Assembly (NCBI GenBank): GCA_030669445.1 | Contig: DAOVDP010000009.1 | Location: 1-16,744, forward strand | DNA length: 16,744 nt | From: Candidatus Latescibacterota bacterium | GTDB lineage: Bacteria; Latescibacterota; MVCY01 | Direction of reading: 5' to 3' | Shown: piece after piece, positions 1-6,485 of the stretch | Numbering within the stretch: position 1 is the first letter of the stretch | Layout of the letters: the number at the start of each line of letters is the position of its first letter | Position numbers and translations under genes: made by a program | The notes under the pieces: model-generated | Told to the model about the DNA's origin: nothing | Seen by the model: only the letters and a program-made list of their open reading frames with translations | The model's database searches: none

Positions 1-146
1 ATATTGATTGCCTCGTAAAAAGTAGCAAAGTTGTCATTCCGAACGAAGTGAGGAATCTGATGTATTGATGAATTACAGTAGCTTATCAGATGCTTCGACA
101 AGCTCAGCATGACAAAAAAGAGATTTCTTACGAGTCAATCAATATT
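1..146. repeat. MITE-like inverted repeat element
   Basis: The outer arms at 1-21 and 125-145 are reverse complements with two mismatches (core ATATTGATTG / CAATCAATAT). A second imperfect inverted pair lies inside: 33-59 begins GTCATTCCGAACGAAG, and 87-113 ends AAGCTCAGCATGAC. The inner pair resembles a GTCATTC...AGCATGAC repeat seen dispersed in many bacterial genomes (from memory, not searched). There is no coding capacity. The element ends about 25 bp before the tRNA promoter and may extend left of the window. Confidence 0.7.
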
Positions 147-169
147 AGAACTTCTTGACTGTGATTTTT

Positions 170-199
170 CTTGACACGACGGTTGAAATATCTTATCTT
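170..199 (+). promoter_or_regulatory. Sigma70-type promoter of tRNA-Gly
   Basis: TTGACA at 171-176 and TATCTT at 194-199 are separated by exactly 17 bp. The predicted start near 206 lies about nine bases before the tRNA. The -35 box is preceded by C, as in the other promoters found in this window. Confidence 0.7.
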
Positions 200-214
200 T
201 TATATCTTCATAAG

Positions 215-289
215 GCGGGAGTAGTTCAGTGGTGGAACGCGAGCTTCCCAAGCTCGATGTCGCGGGTTCGAGTCCCGTCTCCCGCTCCA
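215..289 (+). tRNA. tRNA-Gly (anticodon CCC)
   Basis: A complete cloverleaf can be drawn. The acceptor stem is GCGGGAG (215-221) with CTCCCGC (279-285). The anticodon arm is CGAGC / GCTCG around the loop TTCCCAA (245-251), which places CCC at 247-249 to read GGG codons. The T-arm contains GGTTCGAGTCC. The discriminator is T286 and the CCA end is encoded at 287-289. Its own promoter lies just upstream and a rho-independent terminator lies 28 bp downstream, so it looks like a single-gene transcript. Confidence 0.95.
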
Positions 290-316
290 AGCTTACTGTT
301 TGGAGCACGGATCTTG

Positions 317-343
317 AAACCACAGTTTCACCTGTGGTTTTTC
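317..343 (+). terminator. Rho-independent terminator after tRNA-Gly
   Basis: AAACCACAG (317-325) pairs perfectly with CTGTGGTTT (332-340) around a 6-nt loop, and the T stretch continues to 342. It separates the tRNA from the protein genes that follow. Confidence 0.8.
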
Positions 344-415
344 TTTGGCATTATTCCTAACGAAATGAAAGGCGCGAATTTGATAATGCCTTTTATCTGG
401 CTGGAGGGAATCGAA

Positions 416-1354
416 ATGCAAAATTTATCTACAACTTTCGACAAGGCCAAACTTAACTGGCTCCTCGTTAGTGGCTCCCGTTGGCTTTTTCTACTGCTCA
501 TCTGCGGGACCTTTGGTGCTTCTGGTGTCGTTCACTCCCAAAACGAGGAGAAACCCACCTGGGTTGACTGGCAAAACTATACGATCGGGGCAACGGGAAT
601 CGGTATTCCCGACACCACTTTATCTCGCCCTATTCAAAAGGAGTATGTCTTAGAAAAAGCCAGAGAAACAGCGGCAGAGTTGCTGCTTGGTACAGTAGAG
701 GAACTAAACCTCACCTCCAATATGACAGTTCGAGACACATTAGCCGCTGACAGTCTGTTGACCTCTCGAGTAAAAGAACTGACCCAAAAGGCCAAAGAAG
801 TGGACATCCGGTATATGTCTGATCTCTCAGTGGAGGTAGATATTCAGCTTCCTCTCACCGGGGAGCTGGCCGAGCTGCTGCTTCCACCTACCGGCGGGGG
901 AAAACCGGTTGCAATAGACACCCTACATTGCCCCCTATGTGGGCATCCATGGCCCCTTGACAAACCCTTCCCCAAATATCTCTTTTCCCTACCAACCTTT
1001 GGCAGTCAAGAATACACTGGATTAATCGTTGATGCTCAAGGACTGGGAGTCCAGCCTGCTTTAGCCCCAAGAATAATGAGCGAAGAAGGAGAACAGGTTT
1101 ACGGTGTGAGATTTATAGACAGAAAGGCTGCTATCTCTCAGGGTATAGTAAGATACTCGAAAGACCTGCAACAGGCAATAGCAGACAGCCGGATCGGTCA
1201 GAATCCCTTGGTGGTCAAGGCCTTGATGGTTATCGGAGAAAGGAAAACTGACCTCACTATCCCCAACGCAACGGCTATGATTCTCCACTACACCGAAAAC
1301 AACCTCAACTTCCTCCGCCAGGGCAAGGTGACAGTAGTACTGGATAACGATTAG
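416..1354 (+). CDS. LPP20-like exported envelope protein with CxxCGH insert
   Basis: A 312-residue exported protein. The ATG at 416 is chosen because GGAGG (403-407) lies 8 bases upstream; the same frame is open back to 155 through the tRNA, which cannot be coding. Residues 20-41 form a hydrophobic signal segment. There is no good lipobox (Cys30 follows Ile), so signal peptidase I cleavage near HSQ is more likely. Residues 75-145 (EKARETAAELL ... VEVDIQLPL) and 199-310 (YTGLIVDAQGLGVQPALAP ... NPLVVKALMV) resemble the LPP20 / FlgT-like proteins of many diderms, which are usually outer-membrane or periplasmic and of poorly known role. Between these halves sits HCPLCGHPWP (171-180), a single Cys-pair knuckle that I do not associate with the family. 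It stands 17 bp upstream of the TPR/SLH lipoprotein gene and is probably co-transcribed with it. The family call is from memory and moderate. Confidence 0.75.
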   Translation: MQNLSTTFDKAKLNWLLVSGSRWLFLLLICGTFGASGVVHSQNEEKPTWVDWQNYTIGATGIGIPDTTLSRPIQKEYVLEKARETAAELLLGTVEELNLTSNMTVRDTLAADSLLTSRVKELTQKAKEVDIRYMSDLSVEVDIQLPLTGELAELLLPPTGGGKPVAIDTLHCPLCGHPWPLDKPFPKYLFSLPTFGSQEYTGLIVDAQGLGVQPALAPRIMSEEGEQVYGVRFIDRKAAISQGIVRYSKDLQQAIADSRIGQNPLVVKALMVIGERKTDLTIPNATAMILHYTENNLNFLRQGKVTVVLDND

Positions 1355-1371
1355 AAAGGAGAACAATCTCT

Positions 1372-2463
1372 TTGTCTTCCAAAAGATTGACTATTGTCTT
1401 TGTCTCACTTTTCCTGATGCTCTCCGGCTGCGCACTCAGGCCAGGCAGGAAAATCCCCCCCCCTACCCTATCTCATATCCACTACACCCAAGGTATGCAA
1501 AAATTAGCGGAGGGGGATTTAGATGGAGCCTTGGTAGAATTCAAAAAGGCCCAGAGTATGGATAAGGATTTTGCCGCGGCGTATGTGGGTATGTCCCTGG
1601 TGGCACTGGAACGAGAAGAGTGCGAGTCTGCCTTTCAGCATATCAGAGAAGCAAAACAAAAGGACAGCCGCTGCATTGATGCCTATATTGCCGAAGGTCG
1701 CATTCTCACTAAGTGTAGAAACCATCCTGACTGGCTGGCACAAGCACTGAATAGCTATGAAATCGCACTCGAGCTGGCGCCGGAAAATGACGCTGCTCAC
1801 TTCTATCGAGGAGAGAGTTATAAATCTGTCTACCAGTTCTCAAAAGCGGCAGAGGCTTACAAACGAGCTGTTGAGCGAAGGGGACATTTTTTTCACCGAG
1901 CCAGTTATGAACTAGATACTGTACAAAAGATATTGAACGCCGCTCCCCAGACAAAGATAGCGATGCAGGTCGGTGTAAAACTCCGGATTACAAGAGCTGA
2001 CTTGGCTGCACTGCTTTCGGCTGAACTAAAAGTTGAACAGAAAGTCCAAATAGAAAATAACGGATTTAAGCCGAATTTAAACGATATTTTAGACATTACC
2101 GGACACTGGGCCGAAAACTGGATCAGGGCTGTCATTGGCTGGGGACTTGTAGGTCTGGAGCCTTTCCCCGATGGCACCTTCAAACCAGATTTACCAGTCA
2201 CAAGGGGAAACTTCGCCTTAGTGGTTCAAAGTGTGCTTTACCTGCTCTCCCACGATACCCAATTGACAACAAAGTACTTTGGAGGAAACTCCCGCTTCCC
2301 TGATATCAAAAGCGATGACTACATTTACAACGCCATTGTCCTCTGTGTTGACAAAGGCCTCCTGCAAGCTAAGGCTGACGGAAGCTTTGGCTCTGCAGAG
2401 TATATATCTGGGACTGATGCTCTGCTGGGCATCGGCAGACTCCGAGATATTCTGTGGCACTAA
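1372..2463 (+). CDS. TPR and SLH-domain lipoprotein
   Basis: A 363-residue predicted lipoprotein. The start is TTG at 1372, with AAAGGAG (1355-1361) ten bases upstream, because no ATG gives a signal peptide. The signal peptide ends in the lipobox LSGC with Cys20 as lipidation site. Residues about 38-175 hold TPR-like helix pairs (EGDLDGALVEFKKA, YEIALELAPEN, FSKAAEAYKRAVER). The C-terminal half is built from S-layer-homology segments: a partial one ending ITRADLAALLS (206-216), a full one (240-290) with GHWAENWIRAV and FPDGTFKPDLPVTRGNFAL, and a degenerate third (308-357). SLH domains generally bind cell-wall polymers or peptidoglycan, so this protein could tether the outer membrane, or hold partners on its TPRs near the wall. 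The gene is second in a unit with the LPP20-like gene and is followed by a terminator. Confidence 0.85.
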   Translation: MSSKRLTIVFVSLFLMLSGCALRPGRKIPPPTLSHIHYTQGMQKLAEGDLDGALVEFKKAQSMDKDFAAAYVGMSLVALEREECESAFQHIREAKQKDSRCIDAYIAEGRILTKCRNHPDWLAQALNSYEIALELAPENDAAHFYRGESYKSVYQFSKAAEAYKRAVERRGHFFHRASYELDTVQKILNAAPQTKIAMQVGVKLRITRADLAALLSAELKVEQKVQIENNGFKPNLNDILDITGHWAENWIRAVIGWGLVGLEPFPDGTFKPDLPVTRGNFALVVQSVLYLLSHDTQLTTKYFGGNSRFPDIKSDDYIYNAIVLCVDKGLLQAKADGSFGSAEYISGTDALLGIGRLRDILWH

Positions 2464-2508
2464 AAAAAGATACAATCCTTAGCAGCAATTTGTGAAACCT
2501 AAAACATG

Positions 2509-2539
2509 GGGCAACCTTATATCGGTTGCCCTTTTTTCT
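2509..2539 (+). terminator. Rho-independent terminator of the envelope unit
   Basis: GGGCAACC (2509-2516) pairs with GGTTGCCC (2524-2531), with a 7-nt loop and TTTTTT at 2532-2537. It lies 45 bp after the TPR/SLH stop codon. Confidence 0.92.
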
Positions 2540-2540
2540 A

Positions 2541-2869
2541 AAAGCTAAGACTGGAGGCAAGAAACCTCTCGAAGTAGGCTCTTTCTTCCACTACTGAGAA
2601 CACAGTACTTGTAGGTTGGGTTGAGGGACGAAACCCAACAATCGGTCTTTTGTTGGGTTCGCTGCGCTAAACCCAACCTACTATAAGTGAAATCCGTGTA
2701 ATCCGTGGTTCTTTTTGGGTTGCGGCTGCTGCGCTGTGAACTCCGTGGTAGATTTTAGACTTTTTGCTCCGAAAATAGAGTTACCGATTTTCATCCTTCG
2801 TGGTGCCAACTTGTCGGCATGAGGGTTTACGAGTGAATTAGTATTATATGATTTGTTTCGGACGGCAAG
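2541..2869. other. Gene-free spacer with dispersed repeats
   Basis: I find no gene with a start, ribosome site and plausible protein here. It holds the nested palindrome listed separately, a short near-tandem AATCCGTGT / AATCCGTGG at about 2691-2708, and a small hairpin (GAAAAT ... ATTTTC near 2772-2794). Two converging transcription units end on either side, so it is a plain intergenic dumping ground. Confidence 0.6.
2611..2681. repeat. Nested palindromic repeat (GTAGGTTGGGTT type)
   Basis: The outer arms GTAGGTTGGGTT (2611-2622) and AACCCAACCTAC (2670-2681) are perfect inverses. Nested inside, AACCCAACA (2632-2640) and TGTTGGGTT (2651-2659) form a second perfect hairpin. The AACCCAAC word occurs four times counting both strands. 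It resembles REP/MITE-like repeats. Confidence 0.7.
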
Positions 2870-2906
2870 AAAAAAGCCGCCCTTGCTACAGAAACAAAGG
2901 CAGCTC
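2870..2906 (-). terminator. Terminator after the orphan sorting domain
   Basis: Read on the minus strand, AGCTGCCTTTG (2905-2895) pairs over 11 positions with CAAGGGCGGCT (2885-2875), including two G-U pairs, and is followed by TTTTT (2874-2870). On the plus strand the G-U pairs would be A-C mismatches, so the hairpin works in the minus direction. It closely resembles the thiL terminator. Confidence 0.85.
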
Positions 2907-2927
2907 TTGAGAGAAAATCCTTCGAGG

Positions 2928-3178
2928 TCACTTCAAAAGCAGCATTTTTCTTACCCCCAGGGTTTTCTCACCAGCTTTCAAGCAATAGAGGTAGATCCCG
3001 CTGGCCACTTCCCTGCCCAGCTCATCCTTTCCACCCCATGTCACTTCGCACTTCCCACTTCTCACTTCCCACTTTCCACTTCGCAGTTCAGTAGTATCCT
3101 CACCCTCTGGTCCAGGGTGTTGTAGACCTTCAGCTTGCAAGTCCTCACCGTGTCAGCCTCTAAGTAGATCCATTCCAC
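2928..3178 (-). pseudogene. Orphan frameshifted FlgD-Ig / T9SS-type sorting domain
   Basis: Two overlapping frames together spell one C-terminal sorting domain. From 3178 the first reads VEWIYLEADTV, then KLKVYNTLDQRVRILLN, and stops at TGA (3064-3062). The other frame resumes with EVTWGGKDELGREVASGIYL and ends RKMLLLK at 2928. The switch falls in a run of six 7-bp repeats (3042-3083). The N-terminal part of a usual domain (NPANPTT-like) and any mature protein before it are missing. The open frame runs back through the upstream gene's terminator to an ATG at 3238, which I take as chance. The sequence keeps the lower G+C of the region (28 of 60 at 2941-3000). It is best read as the former C-terminus of the upstream metalloprotease gene, or the remnant of another secreted protein. 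Confidence 0.75.
3042..3083. repeat. Heptanucleotide tandem repeat, six copies
   Basis: Six consecutive 7-bp units, on the plus strand CACTTCG, CACTTCC, CACTTCT, CACTTCC, CACTTTC, CACTTCG. It lies inside the orphan sorting domain, exactly where the reading frame changes. Because seven is not a multiple of three, each unit gained or lost shifts the frame. Confidence 0.9.
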
Positions 3179-3180
3179 AG

Positions 3181-3218
3181 AAAAAGCCCCTTCCACCTGA
3201 GACAATGGAAGGGGCTTT
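3181..3218 (-). terminator. Terminator of the metalloprotease / beta-helix gene
   Basis: A perfect 13-bp stem, AAAGCCCCTTCCA (3183-3195) with TGGAAGGGGCTTT (3206-3218), and a 10-nt loop. On the minus strand it is followed by a T run (3185-3181). It starts 27 bp after the stop codon. The loop (TTGTCTCAGG on the minus strand) resembles the loops of the two other minus-strand terminators. Confidence 0.88.
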
Positions 3219-3245
3219 CCCGATGAACAGGCTACCATCTTTCCC

Positions 3246-4706
3246 TCACCGCAACAGCACGATCCCGCGCGCCCGCATCAGCTTCCCCGCCTTCAACGTG
3301 CACACATATATTCCGCTGGCAAGCTCCTGACCTGCTGCATCTCTGCCATCCCACCGGATTGCATGCGCACCCGGACCTAACACCACATCGTCCAACAGCG
3401 TTCGAACCGATTGCCCCAGGACGTTATAGATTAACACCGACACGCGCGCTGTCCGGGGTAACCCAAGGCAGATCGTGGTGGTGGGATTGGCCGGATTGGG
3501 GTAAGAACTGAGCGACACGACGGACTCTTCCTCCTCAGGCAATCCAGCCCGCGCTTGCCTCCAGGCTTCGAGCCTGGTCTTCACCATCGGCGTCAGTTCC
3601 CAATCGGGATAGGTGGCCGCGATCTGGGCCAAGACCTCCGCGGCTCCCTGCTCGTCCCCGTATGTGTAGTCGAGCAAGAATGCCTTCTCCAACAGCGCAT
3701 ACGGTACGTACAGGGAGGTTGGATGATCCCGGAGGATCTGATCTATCTTCGACAAGGCCTCACCCGGCCTTCCCTGAGAGACGAGCCCGCTGATAGAGAC
3801 ATACAGCCCCGCCGCCCCGATCTCCGATCCCCTGTGGCTTTTCTGAATCCCCTCGAGATAGGACAGGGCTGCCTCCACCTCCTCAGGGGTCTGGTTGGAT
3901 GCAAACATTACCCCGTGCACAGCCGCCAGGGCCTCTTCCTGGGACGCAGGGGCTGCGATGATGGCCTTGAAGTCCGCCAGCGCGCCGGCGCGATCCCCCG
4001 AGAACAGCTTCTCCTGGGCCCGCGCAAGGGGGCTGGGGTCTACTACAATCTTGGTGGCGGGTGAGGATAGGGGATTCGAGGTGATGATGGTGTAATCCTC
4101 ATGGTCATGACGCACCGCCGGCTCTCTTCCCCCGTCACCCCAGTAGTTCTGCTCTGCGTGGATGTCACCGGTCACGCTCGAGGTCGCCCGAATATCGTAT
4201 GAAGAGTTCGTCGAGGGCCACGAAAAGTTGTTATTGGGACTCAAATAGGGAATACCCTGATTCCTACAGTATACGCCATAGGTATTGCTGTAGACCCGGT
4301 TCTTCCTGTCTCCATAGTTGAAGGTAGGAGTCGAGTTATTGACCTTCAGGCCCTCATGGTTTCCATGGAAGGAACACTTCTCAAAACTAGCGGATGAAGT
4401 TCCACCAGACACGTAAACTCCAGCGAGTAAACCAGAGTCATAGAAATGGCAGCTACTGAACCGAATCCCGCCGGCGCAGTTGATCACATCCACAGCGTCG
4501 TGGTCACACGCTGCTCTGAAGTTGATATTCTCAACTAAGATATCGCCGACTCCATTGAACACCGCGATCGGTCTTGGACCACCGGGCCTAATCGTCACCG
4601 TGCCTGCGCCTGAACGCTTCAGATCCACGCCCGTTTTCATCGTAAGGCTCTCGTAGTAGGTGTCAGAGGCCACAAGAACAATGTCTCCAGCATGCGCCGC
4701 ATCTAT
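3246..4706 (-). CDS. C-terminal part of split metalloprotease: beta-helix, TPR, sorting domain
   Basis: 486 codons continuing the upstream metalloprotease in the -1 frame. The junction reads ELFSTIQAG in one frame and IDAAHAGDIVLVASDTYYE in the other; joined, they give the usual start of a right-handed beta-helix (STIQAGIDAA..GD.VLVA..TYYE). The first possible internal start is GTG at 4673, without a convincing ribosome site. From that GTG, residues 1-200 are beta-helix with the typical NYWGD near its end. Residues 215-375 are a TPR-like linker (SGDRAGALADFKAII, GRPGEALSKIDQIL). Residues 385-475 are a FlgD-Ig / T9SS-type C-terminal domain: SYPNPANPTTT, IYNVLGQSVRTLL, WDGRDAAGQELASGIY, ending RGIVLLR. 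Composition changes within the gene: 28 of 60 bases are G/C at 4381-4440, but 42 of 60 at 3961-4020 and 40 of 60 at 3241-3300. The GC-rich part covers the TPR linker and sorting domain and may be a later replacement. Confidence 0.8.
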   Translation of the reverse strand: MDAAHAGDIVLVASDTYYESLTMKTGVDLKRSGAGTVTIRPGGPRPIAVFNGVGDILVENINFRAACDHDAVDVINCAGGIRFSSCHFYDSGLLAGVYVSGGTSSASFEKCSFHGNHEGLKVNNSTPTFNYGDRKNRVYSNTYGVYCRNQGIPYLSPNNNFSWPSTNSSYDIRATSSVTGDIHAEQNYWGDGGREPAVRHDHEDYTIITSNPLSSPATKIVVDPSPLARAQEKLFSGDRAGALADFKAIIAAPASQEEALAAVHGVMFASNQTPEEVEAALSYLEGIQKSHRGSEIGAAGLYVSISGLVSQGRPGEALSKIDQILRDHPTSLYVPYALLEKAFLLDYTYGDEQGAAEVLAQIAATYPDWELTPMVKTRLEAWRQARAGLPEEEESVVSLSSYPNPANPTTTICLGLPRTARVSVLIYNVLGQSVRTLLDDVVLGPGAHAIRWDGRDAAGQELASGIYVCTLKAGKLMRARGIVLLR

Positions 4707-6451
4707 CCCGCTTGAATGGTTGAGAAAAGCTCAGGAACGTGAATATCACCAAACAGGTCATAGGTATAAATAGCATCTATGGATTGCGAGCCTGGAGCAT
4801 GGGTCCAGATATACGGTGGGTTGGGGGCATCATCGTCCCAGATATACTTGAATTCCCACACCGTCTGGGCATGATACCTCTGGCCGGTCGCACTGGAAAG
4901 CTTGCCGTTCTTAAGAACGTTCCAGGTGTCTGATATGAGGCCGCTTACTGGATCGTCGTCGCCGGATAGGCCATCCTGCGTGGAGCCGGAATCGTAGATG
5001 TCCCACAAGAGGCTGGCTATGGATCCTTCCACATACTCCCCGTTGGTGTTCTGGCCGTTTTGGCCTTGCCAAAATGGATATTCCCACCACTCCTCACCAG
5101 GAGAATAGTTCGGTCGGTTTGGGTTCCGCTCCAGATCATGATAGATGCAAAAATAACCCGCAAATTTGTTATAACTCTCCGTCACATTAACGGCATTACC
5201 GAAGAAGTCTGCCCAACCCTCGTTCCAGGCATACGTGGCGGTAACAACCTGATTAATGTCGTGAGGACCTCCTCCAGGCGGTAGGTTATCACCATATACC
5301 TTGTACATCACATGGTGACCGTACTCGTGAGGTATGAGAAACTTGCCGTAATCACCATTGTTGTCAGGATCCCATATATCATTATCATCCCCAACAGGGT
5401 TGTAATAGTACTTAATATGGCTCCCAGGGCTATACTGATGATTTCCCGTCCCGGAGTAGTATTTCACAGCTATCCGGCCGGGCGTCCAACCTAACTTGCT
5501 GTTGCACCAGTCGTAAGCCACCCGCAGCCAATGCAGTATCCTGGCTGGTTCGTTATAGTTGATGTTGACGTTCAACACCACGTTGCTCTGAGCCCCATCC
5601 TGGCTGTTAGTCTCAGGAAACCTCCCGTCCTCGTCGTTGGATATATAGGACGGGGTGTTGTCCATCAAAACCTGCACCATGGTGTTCCCGGCTGGCCAAC
5701 CGCTGACCGAGTAATGGCCGTTGGCATCCGTCGTGGTCTCCGTGCTGTGAGGTACGTAGGGATTGGGATAAGGACCGTTCGGACCGAAAATCACATAGTT
5801 TGTGATCCTCGCCTTGACATAAGGTAACGGGATGTATGAACTGGTGTTCTCATCCAGATACTTTATCGTGCCGGAGACCGAGATGGTGGAGGTAGTCTTT
5901 GCGGTTTTCCCCAGCTTCCTGCCTTCAACCCTTTCGGACCTGATCTTCGTGATCACCCCATCCTGTATGGTAAAATCCTCGGTACGGTAGAAGTCCTGAT
6001 CCACCCTCTGAAAGATCTCACCCCTGTCCTTGGAGGAGGAGATATGAAGTTCGGCTAAGGCGCTGAGGGCGAACTTGGGAGAGGACCGGGTACTTACTCC
6101 GACGTTAGCGAAAAAGCTGTATCTCCCTTCCTCCTTCATCTTGAGGGAGATCGAGTGAACCGCGACCTCGTTTTCCGAGAGGTCGAAAAATCTTATCGGT
6201 TCTCCCCTGAGCACCTCCACATTCTCGGCTATCAGTAGGGTGCTCTTCGTGCCGGGGGAATAGGTCAGGGCTCTGATCCTCAGAGAGAGGGTGACCACCT
6301 GACCTACTGTAGGCGTTGGGTTAGCCGAAAAGGCCAACTCATACCTCGGCGCTTTGGCGATCTTCGCTGGGGGTGTGGCAAACACAACCGTTGGGACGAT
6401 CACCATAGTCAACACGCTCAACAAAACCAAGCTAAGAATCAAGCAACGCAT
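4703..6451 (-). CDS. Secreted gluzincin metalloprotease, N-terminal part, frameshifted at its end
   Basis: 582 residues before a TAG at 4705-4703. The ATG at 6451 is chosen because AGGAGG lies 6 bases upstream; a longer GTG start would put that site inside the gene. Residues 1-25 are a signal peptide ending VVFA. Residues about 40-145 form a beta-rich N-domain. Residues about 190-260 resemble a carboxypeptidase-regulatory-like domain (SVSGTIKYLDE, TTDANGHYSVSGWPAG). The catalytic part carries HEYGHH (375-380), an HExxH zinc motif, and NEGWADFF (410-417), whose Glu411 suits the third zinc ligand of gluzincins. The protein probably degrades extracellular or surface protein. The frame breaks in GGGATAG at 4709-4703: one extra base, for example GGGG for GGG, would read on into the beta-helix region for a total near 1,068 residues. 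The cause may be a mutation, a sequencing indel or, less likely, recoding. The gene lies 34 bp after the TolB-like gene and is probably in its operon. Confidence 0.85.
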   Translation of the reverse strand: MRCLILSLVLLSVLTMVIVPTVVFATPPAKIAKAPRYELAFSANPTPTVGQVVTLSLRIRALTYSPGTKSTLLIAENVEVLRGEPIRFFDLSENEVAVHSISLKMKEEGRYSFFANVGVSTRSSPKFALSALAELHISSSKDRGEIFQRVDQDFYRTEDFTIQDGVITKIRSERVEGRKLGKTAKTTSTISVSGTIKYLDENTSSYIPLPYVKARITNYVIFGPNGPYPNPYVPHSTETTTDANGHYSVSGWPAGNTMVQVLMDNTPSYISNDEDGRFPETNSQDGAQSNVVLNVNINYNEPARILHWLRVAYDWCNSKLGWTPGRIAVKYYSGTGNHQYSPGSHIKYYYNPVGDDNDIWDPDNNGDYGKFLIPHEYGHHVMYKVYGDNLPPGGGPHDINQVVTATYAWNEGWADFFGNAVNVTESYNKFAGYFCIYHDLERNPNRPNYSPGEEWWEYPFWQGQNGQNTNGEYVEGSIASLLWDIYDSGSTQDGLSGDDDPVSGLISDTWNVLKNGKLSSATGQRYHAQTVWEFKYIWDDDAPNPPYIWTHAPGSQSIDAIYTYDLFGDIHVPELFSTIQAG

Positions 6452-6485
6452 CAGAAGCCTCCTTTCTTTAAGCACTTGCTCTGTC

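Noticed and set aside
155..415. Extended N-terminus of the LPP20-like gene
   Set aside because: The frame runs through the tRNA and its terminator. The ATG at 416 has a good ribosome site and a signal peptide follows.
3042..3083. CRISPR-like array
   Set aside because: Units are 7 bp with no spacers; this is a simple tandem repeat.
2853..3125. 90-codon plus-strand frame
   Set aside because: It reads the heptamer array and the sorting-domain relic backwards and has low-complexity sequence with no family likeness.
3555..4064. 169-codon open frame opposite the sorting-domain region
   Set aside because: It is a shadow frame produced by G+C-rich codons of the real gene; its composition is not protein-like.
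4700..4715. Programmed -1 frameshift
   Set aside because: No X XXY YYZ slippery site is present and no strong downstream stem is seen. An indel explains it more simply.
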